Source of the DNA: Hybos culiciformis
Lineage: Eukaryota > Arthropoda > Insecta > Diptera > Hybotidae
DNA length: 64,000 bases
Assembly (NCBI GenBank): GCA_964007475.1
Contig: OZ023274.1
Location: 26,007,090-26,071,089, forward strand
Direction: 5' to 3'
How positions within the stretch are numbered: position 1 is the first letter of the stretch; each line of letters begins with the position of its first letter. This document shows, piece by piece, positions 26,801 through 35,364 of this stretch. The translations under genes and the position numbers were made by a program. The notes under the pieces are model-generated. The model saw nothing but the letters and a program-made list of their open reading frames with translations. It ran no database searches and was not told where the DNA came from.

Positions 26801-27395
26801 TGAAAAAAAAAAAACTATGATAGTCCATTTTCATAAAATTGTCAAATTGATTTATAATAATGTTTTTATAAACATTCTAAATATACTAAATCCTATTTTT
26901 GAAATTTATTTAAAACGAAAATGTAAATTTAAGTATGTATTTGAATTTTTTGTTAATGTAAATGTAGATATAGAATTTTTTTTTGACAATAAAAAAAAAA
27001 AGATCTTTGAAACTATAAATTCAATATTTAAAATTTGATAAAAAAAGAATCTGATTGGAAAATATATTGTAATGCCCAACACATTAAAATACAAACCTTG
27101 ATATTATATATGTACATACTTAGGTAAGTAAAGTGTGTAAAATGTGAAATATTTAAATTTTAAAATTATGTTAATATTCAACAATTCCATGATTTTTCAT
27201 TAAACATTTATAACAATTTCATTTGGGTCAATTAATTGTTATTAAATTTTAATAAAAGAAAAACATAATTTTTTTGACATATAATACTATCTCTATAATA
27301 ATACATAATGTAAGTTTTATGTTATGTGGTTTAGAGATTTGTTTTTTTCCTTAAAACAACTTTTACTCTAAAAGTATGTATATAATATTTTTAAG
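20807..27395. other. Gene-free AT-rich spacer
   Basis: No convincing gene on either strand. The part to 23252 is shared with copy B; beyond that it is single-copy in this window because copy B is cut off. It contains long A/T runs and short frames of Ile/Lys/Asn/Phe/Tyr only (for example 24550-24759, 26090-26302, 26817-27038), which I reject. A 20-bp unit (AAAATCAATTTTTAATTTAA) is tandemly repeated 2.75 times at 25311-25365. At 22448-22497 a short word (CTGAAAGATATTTTT-like) is repeated twice. Confidence 0.6.
25311..25365. repeat. 20-bp tandem repeat
   Basis: About 2.75 copies of AAAATCAATTTTTAATTTAA. Confidence 0.9.
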
Positions 27396-28205
27396 GTACC
27401 GATACACTATAAAGAACTCTCTTTATGAAATATATAAGTGTACACATCAAAAAGAGTTCTCCAACTTAGAGTAACTACAAAACATAAATTCCAGCTAGAC
27501 AAATTATATTCAGTGTACACAGTATTTTCTAGCTAAAGATTTCTAGAGTTTTCTTTTATAATCAAATTAAAAAGTTCAAAAATTTTAATAATTATAATAT
27601 AATGTATGTATGTATAATATATGCATATGTAAATTTATATAAATTATATATAACCGTATATGAAAACACAACCTATATTAAAAAATCTCAACATACTATT
27701 CTGCACTGACACACTACCTCCTTCCATATACAAAAATGTATATTTATTTGACGAAAAATCGCGATAGATCGCATTTTTAATTAAAAGAAACAAGCCATAC
27801 GATAAAAGTGCCAGAAGGCATATAAAAGTGCAATAGACCGTAGATGGCTTCTTTCACTTTTTTACCGAATGACTTTTTGCATTTTCAAACTGCATTAAGA
27901 CCTGTATGACTTTTTTAACCTTATTTTCAGTATTAATTGAAACTTTCTAAATTGTGTATTTTTTTTTCTATATTCAAAATGTTTAATATATTTAATAGGT
28001 AGATTTGAGTCTTACAAATAAATAAAAAAAATTTTAAAAATCTCATCAAGTGAACACAGATACATAGAGACTCTAGCTAGAGAAAAATATAATTCTAGCT
28101 AGAGAAAAATACTCTATGTCTATAGTATACATTCAATCGTGGAGAGCTCTAGCTAGACAATCTCTACTCTAGTTAGCGTTTTCTAGTGTACAAGTATCTT
28201 TATCA
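27396..28205. mobile_element. Degenerate TIR element with CTAGCTAGA motifs
   Basis: About 0.8 kb bounded by similar inverted ends: GGTACCGATACACTATAAAG on the left, and on the right the reverse complement GATACTTGTACACTAGAAAA, sharing TACACTA. Subterminal CTAGCTAG/TCTAGCTAGAG words cluster near both ends (27490-27560 and 28070-28190), in both orientations. No clear target duplication is visible and there is no transposase frame. Probably an old MITE; superfamily unassigned. Confidence 0.45.
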
Positions 28206-28460
28206 TGATGAAAGTAATAAATATGCTTTTAAAAATATTTTATTTAGGATTCATTTACTACAAATGCCAACTTATCAAATGATTTAAATTATTTAATTTT
28301 TTATAATTCGAATATTATATGTATTTCAAAACTTAGTGTATTAATTTTCAATTTGACCCGCAAAATCATAAAAATTTAAATGTATCTAGATGGCTCCTCA
28401 CAATATTGGAAAATTGAAGAATATTTTTTGCTGGGATGACAAACCAACCTTGTTCTATAC

Positions 28461-28630
28461 GGGGCACTGAATTATGACCGCATGAATTATGACCGCGGAA
28501 AAGGTTTGTATGGGCGGGCAAAATTCATTTTCAAAATGAATTTTGTCAGCGCAACAAAATGTCTTTTGACCGCGCGGAATTTTGACCGCCAGTCGCGGTC
28601 ATAATTCATGCGGTCAAAATTCATGGAGCC
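28461..28630. mobile_element. 170-bp MITE with 9-bp target duplication
   Basis: Flanked by perfect direct repeats GTTCTATAC at 28452-28460 and 28631-28639. The arms are 37-bp terminal inverted repeats; the inner 29 bp (28469-28497 against 28594-28622) match with one mismatch and carry two tandem GAATTATGACCGCAT-like words. It can fold into a near-complete hairpin. A 9-bp duplication fits Mutator-like (MULE) insertion, which is inference. It has no coding capacity. The GACCGC-rich ends contrast with the AT-rich surroundings. Confidence 0.85.
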
Positions 28631-28949
28631 GTTCTATACATCTATGCAAATAATGCTGGAGTCAACGTAATTATGTATGAACGCCACACCCTAAATGCGA
28701 AAAGCAAATACTCCACTATTAAGTATGATTAAGAATACATATTTTATTAACATTGAAACTTAAATGATAAATTAGGTAAGTAATTTTTTTTTTCAGTTAT
28801 GTACATATGTTAAAAGATTGATAATTTTATCAATTTCGTACAAAACAAACAAAGCGACAATGACGTATTAATCACTAATGTAATTTATTTTTAATTACCT
28901 ATTTACTTGTGTGTGCATATAGGTAGGCATGCAGTTTCTTACGGACATA

Positions 28950-29015
28950 GGAAAGATTAAACATATTATGTGTATTATATATTTGGAAAGATTAAACATA
29001 TTATGTGTATTATAT
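28950..29015. repeat. 35-bp tandem duplication
   Basis: Unit starting GGAAAGATTAAACATATTAT at 28950 and again at 28985, a 35-bp period, identical over 31 bp. Confidence 0.9.
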
Positions 29016-29100
29016 ACAAATCCATAAATAAAACATAATAATAAATTTCTTTTTAAATTAGAATTTTTTTTAAATTTTCATAATTTATTCTAATGGTACT

Positions 29101-29173
29101 TGTTACAATAAAACTATCAATATTGATCTAATATTTTGTTACAATAAAACTATCAATATTGGCTCTAATATTT
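29101..29173. repeat. 36-bp tandem duplication
   Basis: Unit starting TGTTACAATAAAACTATCAA at 29101 and again at 29137, nearly identical. Confidence 0.9.
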
Positions 29174-30539
29174 TTTTTATGAAAGCTATAGTAGGTAGGT
29201 ACAAACAACATTAAAAAAGAAAATCAAAAGTTAAAAAAAAAATTTTATTAAATGATATTTATTTTTAATTTCTAATAAAATAATATTAATAATGTGGATA
29301 TAACACGATCAAATGACTAATATGCGTACGTACGAAGACCACAATTGAATTATGTTATCAAAATTAAAGATTTTATCTATAAGTGTTTACAAACAAATAC
29401 CATCACTTTAAGTAGATATATCTAATTTCGTTTATAGTACATAATGTTTTTTTATGTTCTGTGTACCTACATTTACTACAATTAAAACTAATCAAGAAAA
29501 TTAATTGTACGCATCCGTTTTATTCGATTCTAAAAATATAAAAAAAATTATTTTGTGATATCTATAATATTATTTATTATTCCCGTGGACAATAATGTAA
29601 TATATACATATATACATAAGAGACAACATGATTTGATAAGCTTTATTTACTTAAAACTCGTATTTTGTTGATAAAAACGAATATTAAAATGTAATTGTAT
29701 AAAAGAATACTATACTCATGAGATAAATTCAAAATTCGAAGAAGAATTTAAAATCAATATTTTATTTTTAGAGATACAAGTGAAATGCCAAATTCAAGCA
29801 ATTTTTAAAGTACTTTATTTTGTAAATTTTGTCTTTCTACTACACAAGAGACAATAAAAGAATCATTGATCTTAACAAAACTTCCATAAACAAAAGTGAA
29901 TGGATGATATATTTCATATAAAAAAAAAAAAAATTTTAAGATTTCTCCGAATGATCCTAAATTTAGATTTTCAAACAATCGTCGCGTTTTCTTTATAATT
30001 TTAAATATATGTATCTATGTAATTTAAAGTAAATATATAAATGTTTGAAGTTTTATACATTTTTTTCTTCCGAATTTCTAAAATATGAAATTTATGATAA
30101 AAATAGAAAAATAAATGAATCATAAAATCTAATATGTTAGGTATAAAATATTATAATAAATTAAAAAAAAAAACAAAATTTTTGAAGAAATAACTTCAAT
30201 CATCTGATCAAGAAATAATTATATTTACACTTACCCCAAAAAAAAATAAAAAAATCCTTTATGTACTTAGTTTATATATATTTAATTAATTTTTTTTGAA
30301 GATTATTATCTTTTTTATTTATTTTTTTTATTTCAATCTAGAAGAATTTTCTCGAAATAAATTTAATTAAAAATTTTGTTTATATATTTATATTTTCGGT
30401 TTACATTTTTAATATTTCCATATAACACTATTAATAATTATACATTAAGTATATGTATATTAATTAAATTATGGTATGAATATGAATTTTTGAAACAAAA
30501 AATCATTATCTGTCGTTTATATTTATATATATTCGTGTA

Positions 30540-30540
30540 T

Positions 30541-30570
<30 letters not shown>
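30540..30570. repeat. (TTTA)n microsatellite
   Basis: About eight TTTA units. They generate the FIYLFIYLFIYLF peptide of a non-coding short frame. Confidence 0.95.
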
Positions 30571-30572
<2 letters not shown>

Positions 30573-31249
30573 AAAAAAAGATTAAAAAATTATTAAAATA
30601 ATTGTTCGAAATTGTTTCTTGAATTTTTTTTTTTTAAAGCATTTAAAGAGCTACAAAATGTTCAATTTTATTCTACTTATTAAAAAAATTAATTATGAAT
30701 TGAAAACAAAAAAAAACAATGTTTTAATAATATAGTAAATTAGACCCGACCCTGTATTTGTTTACCTGAAATGACAGTTCCAAAAAAATAATTGTTTTTT
30801 TTTCTAATAAGAATTATATACTTATTACCTGATTGAGTTGAACAGATACTTTTGTTTGTATGCTTCATATAAATTTACATGTATTTATGTTCGAATTGTC
30901 TACTATTTTTCTCTTTGAACTCCACACTTTGTTGAATGCCCACAAATACTTTAAATATTACCACAGAATTTTTTAATTTTCAAACAGTGTAATTAAAATA
31001 AATCAAATTACGATTTTTCAAAAATTAAAATAACAAAATCGCGCCATAACAATTAATATTTTTATTTATAATAATAATAGTAGAAAATAAAAAATAATCT
31101 TATTCTATTTATAGTTCAAAATATAATTAACCCTTGTTTATGACAATAATTTAGCCTTTTTTAACCATCTAATCAAAGCTTTTATATCATCACTTATTAA
31201 TTTTTTTTTCAAATTCTTTAGTTCAATCTATTTTAATCGCTTACCATTT

Positions 31250-31263
31250 CCCCCCCCCCCCCC
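31250..31263. repeat. Poly(C) tract, 14 bases
   Basis: Uninterrupted run of 14 C in AT-rich DNA, ending 134 bp before the gap. Long C/G homopolymers are rare here; every other long run is A or T. Confidence 0.95.
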
Positions 31264-31397
31264 ATTTTGTTAAAAAGGAAATTTTTTGAATATAAATGTA
31301 CAATATTTACTATAACGGTTTTTATACATTGATTATGTGAGCTTTTAATGTACTTTTATTAAGGAAAATGTTTTCTTGAAGTGATAGTTACACAAAA

Positions 31398-31597
31398 NNN
31401 NNNNNNNNNNNNNNNNNNNNNNNNNNNNNNNNNNNNNNNNNNNNNNNNNNNNNNNNNNNNNNNNNNNNNNNNNNNNNNNNNNNNNNNNNNNNNNNNNNNN
31501 NNNNNNNNNNNNNNNNNNNNNNNNNNNNNNNNNNNNNNNNNNNNNNNNNNNNNNNNNNNNNNNNNNNNNNNNNNNNNNNNNNNNNNNNNNNNNNNNN
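31398..31597. other. Assembly gap (200 N)
   Basis: Exactly 200 N. Such a round number is a scaffolder placeholder, so the true distance and even the adjacency of the flanks are unproven. It lies between the end of the copy A spacer and the sequence leading into Tonsl of copy B, where a join between two haplotype contigs would be expected. A run of 14 C lies 134 bp to its left. Confidence 0.99.
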
Positions 31598-32024
31598 TAA
31601 CATTATGATAATGTATGTTGCCGTTCTCCCTTCTTTACGAAGTTTCTTAATATTTTCTTGTTGTAGCGAATTTTTATTTAAAAGATAAAATGTTTGATAT
31701 CTCGAAAACTAAGGAAGATATCTAAAATTTTTATTTAATTTGCATAATTGATTGAAAGAAAATCATCATAAAGGAAGGATAGCTTGTAGTGAAATGTAAA
31801 CAAGAACTCGGTATAAACCTTTTTAAAGTATATGGGTTGAACTAAATTTGATAAAATATGTAAATAAAATTAAAAATTTTATATTTTTATTAAACATTTT
31901 ATATTTTTATTTAAAATTTTGTATTTTATTAAAATAAAAATATAAAATTTCAAATTTTATTTAGGAAAACAAAAAATTTTGTTAAAATTAATTTTTTTTG
32001 TTTGTTTTTAATCAAAATTATCAA
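31598..32024. other. Spacer right of the gap
   Basis: AT-rich, with repeated AAATTTTATATTTTTAT words at 31868-31960. No gene or element recognised. Confidence 0.5.
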
Positions 32025-32540
32025 TGTCCTTAGCTAAGGCCAACTAAAAAGTACTCCCAGAATACGGACTATTATGGGAAATTATAAAATTTCCCTTTGC
32101 AGAAGTTTTGAGGTAGGATTGCATTACTGAACGATTTTTTGTAGAAATTTGGTGAAAACACAATTGGGGCGACAGCGTAACGACAGCGATAGCGACTGTC
32201 AAAAACCATATATTTGTATGAGAATGAAACAATTGAGGCGACTTTTTTATATGAAAAATCGCTGTCGCCGTCGTTGTCGCCCCAATTGTGTTTTCACCTA
32301 TTGTCTGTATTTAAGGACTTTAGCTGTCAGATTTTGTCTTTCACAAACTTCAGATTGTCTGCAACGTAGGATTTGGTCACTAGCTAAGGACAATCTGTAC
32401 TTACTGAACGTACTATATGTGATATTAAAATGAAATGTCACAGCTGTCCTTATCGTAGGGGTTTGCAGAAGTTATTTGCAGGATTTTGCAGAAAAGGGAA
32501 TTCCTTAGCTACGGACAATCGGTACTTACTGAACGTACTA
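32025..32540. mobile_element. MITE-like repeat, interrupted
   Basis: Its left part (32039-32140: CTAAAAAGTAC, then TATGGGAAATT and AAAATTTCCCTTTGCAGA, then GAACGATTTTT) matches, with substitutions, a stretch inside the neighbouring element (32705-32812), so the two are relatives. Its right part holds a 37-bp direct repeat, TAGCTA(A/C)GGACAATC(T/G)GTAC and following bases, at about 32379 and 32504. A separate palindromic element (32151-32298) lies within it. Its outer ends are unclear. Confidence 0.5.
32151..32298. mobile_element. 148-bp palindromic MITE (nested)
   Basis: 27-bp terminal inverted repeats starting GGTGAAAACACAATTGGGGC, with one mismatch, followed by GCGACAGCG-like words on both arms. 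It has no target duplication that I can define and no coding capacity. The 94-codon frame crossing it is a by-product of the palindrome. It sits inside the MITE-like repeat at 32025-32540. Confidence 0.7.
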
Positions 32541-32542
32541 TA

Positions 32543-32943
32543 AGAGCCCGTTCCCAAACTGAGACTATTTTAAATCGTAAAATATACCTTTTCTGTTAAA
32601 GAAAATTCCTTTTTTTCAGAAATTGAAATAGGCTTGACATTTAATCTGTATCATCTGCAACGTCTGCTTAAATTTTAAATTTTTTGTTTTTTTTTAAAAT
32701 GAGGTGCACTAAAAAGTACACCTATAAACTGAGTTTGTTATGGGAAATTTAAAATTTCCCTTTGCAGATTTTTAAAATATAAAATAAATATCATTTCGGA
32801 ACGATTTTTACGTCAAAAAATCTTGATTTGTAAAATAATTGTAAAATAACAGCTGTAAAATCGTGTCGTTCCAAAACTAGAAATTCTAGAAATTAAAAAA
32901 ATTTTTCAGTTTCTAAAATATTCTCAGTTTGGGAACGGGCTCT
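32543..32943. mobile_element. 401-bp MITE with perfect TIRs
   Basis: The 24 bp at 32541-32564 (TAAGAGCCCGTTCCCAAACT then GAGA) are the exact reverse complement of 32922-32945. The outer TA on both sides is best read as a TA target duplication, giving AGAGCCCGTTCCC termini, which is Tc1/mariner-like by inference. The inner sequence shares about 100 bp with the adjacent element at 32039-32140. It has no transposase frame. Confidence 0.8.
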
Positions 32944-32945
32944 TA

Positions 32946-33319
32946 GTTTACAAAATATGAAAATGAAATACAAAATGCAACGGACGAAATTTACTCCATC
33001 AAATATTTAATTTAATAAACCATTTATTTTTAAGTCATGTAAATTTTATTATTAAGGTATTTATAATTAAAGTCTCGCTTTAATTGAATATTGCATTTTG
33101 CAAATTTAGATCCAGATGCAGCTGGTTTTTTAATTAAATATAATTATGTTCTTATAAAAAAGGAAACTCTGACGATATATTAATGATTTTTTTTAATTGT
33201 TGATTATATTTTTTGAATTTGAATACCTTTACTTTTTATACCTTTAATACCTTTACCTTTACTTTTTTTTTTTTTGTCTATTACTTATCTATCCAAAACT
33301 AAACAAACTAAAATAAATT
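32946..33319. other. AT-rich spacer
   Basis: No gene recognised. It would contain the 3' UTR of the possible Cys-rich minus-strand exon, if that exon is real. Short ACCTTTA repeats lie at 33224-33262. Confidence 0.4.
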
Positions 33320-33430
33320 TTAAATTTGAATTATGCAGCAATCACAATCACAGCTACAACACTCAACAGATGTATCTGCACAATAATCTTCACAACATTT
33401 TTCGTTATCACCTCTCGGACAAAAGCAATC
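33320..33430 (-). CDS. Possible last exon of a small Cys-rich protein
   Basis: On the minus strand, directly after a plausible splice acceptor (ATATTTTTAG|GATTGC), 36 codons run to a TAA stop at 33320-33322. They contain 11 Cys: DCFCPRGDNEKCCEDYCADT, then a CCSCDCDCC stretch and a short IIQI tail. In DNA this AT-rich, open frames are otherwise Lys/Asn/Ile/Phe/Tyr, so so many TGT/TGC codons plus Asp/Glu is unusual. In the same frame a TAG sits in the acceptor itself, so the frame can only be used if spliced from an upstream exon (above 33430). I could not identify that exon. I do not recognise the family; metal-binding or secreted disulphide-rich are both possible. The opposite strand reads as Gln/Ser-rich (QQSQSQLQHS), a competing explanation by repeat composition. 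Confidence 0.3.
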   Translation of the reverse strand, partial: DCFCPRGDNEKCCEDYCADTSVECCSCDCDCCIIQI

Positions 33431-34353
33431 CTAAAAATATGACAAATCCAAATAACACAATTCATTCATAAATCATAATTTAATTTGACTATTCCATTGA
33501 ACTTGAACGTTAGACAAACCTTTTAATTAGGAACAAATTAAAATAATATAAAAAATAAAATACTGAAATACTTCATCTACGATAAAAATTCTTTCTCTCT
33601 AAAAAATATTTAAAAATATTTGGAATTCTATTTGCATGGGCCTGGAGATCCAATTCCATTTCATTCCTTTATTATTGTTTGTTTACATTTTGTTTTTTTG
33701 CTTTGTTGCGTTAAAAATAATAATTTTTGTCGCTTGTGGTTGGTTGTCGCTGGCTGGGTTTTTCATTAGAAAATTCGGTATTTTTAAATATAAATTTTGA
33801 TATTTTCCGGGACTCTGATTTAAAACTCAGCTTGGTGAGACAATGCATTGGGCCCCAAAGAAGCTCCCCTTAACAGGGATTATTGGGCAAGTGTGTATAA
33901 AAATAAAAATTATAAATACTATTTTAATTTATTTTATTTATTTATTTACTATTCATATTACAATAAAAAAAACCATTCAAGAGGCTTATACAAATTATTG
34001 TCAGAAGTATTACAATTCAGAAAAGTATATATAATTATTAAAATTTAATAAAGTTAATTAAAAATTAAATTCTAAATCTATTTTTATCCAAAACATATTG
34101 TATTTTATTGATTTATGAACTATCCTACACATTTGTTAGATTAACAAAATTCATATAATACATACATACTATATGTAATATATGTATATACGTATTCATA
34201 TTCATATTCGTAATTAATAAAAAAAAAATTTATTTAATTGAATAATCTTAATTTTTATAAGCATTTTATTTAAAAAAAAATTTCTCATAGTTTTCTTGTA
34301 CATATTTTAAAATTCAAAGTTGACCGCTCAATTTTTTGTTTACATTCAATACT
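33431..34353. other. Spacer with a GC-richer patch
   Basis: Mostly AT-rich with no recognisable gene. At about 33818-33892 a patch of balanced composition (CTCAGCTTGGTGAGACAATG, GGGCCCCAAAGAAGCTCCCC) stands out. It has no long open frame and does not fold into a structure I know, and may be a fragment of a dispersed repeat. A GTCGCTGGCTG word near 33750 recurs at about 35288. Confidence 0.4.
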
Positions 34354-34599
34354 AAAAAATATGGGAGTGGCTACAGTTACGGCAACCGTAACTGTTAAAA
34401 TAAAAAATAAGTAACTTATTTTTTTTTTTAACAGTTACGGTTAACGTAACTTATTTTTTTTTTTTAAAGTTACGGCAACCGTAACTTTTAGGTAATGCTT
34501 AAAGTTACGGCAATTTTTTTTTTTTTTTTTTTGAAAAAAAAAAAATTTATTTAATTTTTTTTTGTTTTTCTTTTTTTTCTTTTTTTTTTGTCTTAACCC

Positions 34600-34662
34600 T
34601 TTCTTCGGGATTCGAACCTCGTTCTTTAGCATTTCATTCTACCACTCTACCTCTCGGCTACA
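34600..34662 (-). other. tRNA-like segment (Pol III A/B-box-like)
   Basis: The minus strand reads a B-box-like GGTTCGAATCC (34608-34618) preceded about 30 bp upstream by an A-box-like TAGCCGAGAGG (34650-34660), the layout of a tRNA or a tRNA-derived SINE head. The T-stem and acceptor stem do not pair properly (CGAGG opposite CCCGA), so a functional tRNA is unlikely. It is probably a decayed tRNA or SINE head carried in the surrounding element. Confidence 0.35.
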
Positions 34663-34979
34663 GTATTAAAATTATAAACGTGTACAAAATATAAAATATA
34701 AATTATGTGTACATGTGAAAGTTATTGACAAGTAAAAACCTTACATCGTCATACAAAAAATGCAAGAATAGTAAAACCTTACATAGTTATACAAGAATAC
34801 AAAAAAAAGAATTAAAAGCGCGAAGCGTCAAGGCAAAATAAAAAATAAAAAAAAGAAGCCCTAGGGGGTTTGGGGGAGGCGGCGGCCGTCCCCCATTCAG
34901 CATAACAACTTTTTATTTAAAAAAAAAGTCATAATGCTCAAAAAAAAATTTGCCGTAATCACTAAAAAAAAAAAAAAAA

Positions 34980-35215
34980 GTTACGTCGGCCGTAACTTTA
35001 GACAATTTTCTACAGGATTACGGTTGCCGTAACTCTCAAAAAAAAAAAAGAGTTACGTTTGCCGTAACTTTAAACAATTTTCAACAGGATTACGGTTGCC
35101 GTAACTCTAAAAATAAAAAAAGAGTTACGTTTGCCGTAACTTTAGTCAATTTTCAACAGGATTACGGTTGCCGTAACTCTCAAAAAAAAAAAAGAGTTAC
35201 GTTTGCCGTAACTGT
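34980..35215. repeat. 72-bp tandem array
   Basis: GTTACGT starts at 34980, 35052, 35124 and 35196, an exact 72-bp period with three full units and a partial one. Each unit has two head-to-head motifs, GTTACGTTTGCCGTAAC and ATTACGGTTGCCGTAAC, separated by an ACAATTTTCAACAGG linker and an A-run. It forms the right part of the 863-bp element. Confidence 0.92.
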
Positions 35216-35364
35216 AGACGCTCCCAAAAAATATTTATTTGGTCTGTCGCTTTCAAAATATTGAATTAGAATTTGTCGCGTCGCTTATGTCGCTGGCTGA
35301 GTTTAAATTTTGACAGTGGATAACTTCGCGCTCGTCTTACAACAAACTTTATGCATGTACGAAC

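Larger units (their letters stand above)
28640..31397. other. Gene-free spacer left of the gap
   Basis: AT-rich, with no credible gene. It holds two local duplications (28950-29015 and 29101-29173), a TTTA microsatellite and a C14 tract, listed separately. The short frames seen are low-complexity. Confidence 0.6.
34363..35225. mobile_element. 863-bp element with palindromic CCGTAAC arrays, 9-bp TSD
   Basis: Bounded by perfect direct repeats AAAAAATAT (34354-34362 and 35226-35234). The termini are inverted: GGGAGTGGCTACAGTTACGG on the left against the reverse complement GGGAGCGTCTACAGTTACGG on the right. Inside are about ten imperfect 17-bp palindromes of the type GTTACGGCAACCGTAAC: three clustered at the left (34376, 34434, 34471) and the rest in a 72-bp-period tandem array at the right. 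The centre has a tRNA-like segment (34600-34662) and a GC-rich patch (CCCTAGGGGGTTTGGGGGAG at 34859, then GGCGGCGGCCGTCCCCC). It has no transposase frame. The 9-bp duplication suggests MULE-like mobilisation, which is inference. Confidence 0.8.

Noticed and set aside
26090..27094. Several 60-73 aa frames on both strands
   Set aside because: Ile/Phe/Tyr/Lys low-complexity peptides from A/T runs, overlapping each other on opposite strands.
31381..31608. Open frames composed of X
   Set aside because: They only span the 200-N gap.
32149..32433. 94-aa frame with RRRCRPNC-like segment
   Set aside because: Produced by the palindromic MITE at 32151-32298 and its flanks.
34980..35215. Possible CRISPR-like array
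   Set aside because: The 72-bp period has conserved linkers rather than unique spacers, lies in a transposon with a target duplication, and the genome is eukaryotic.
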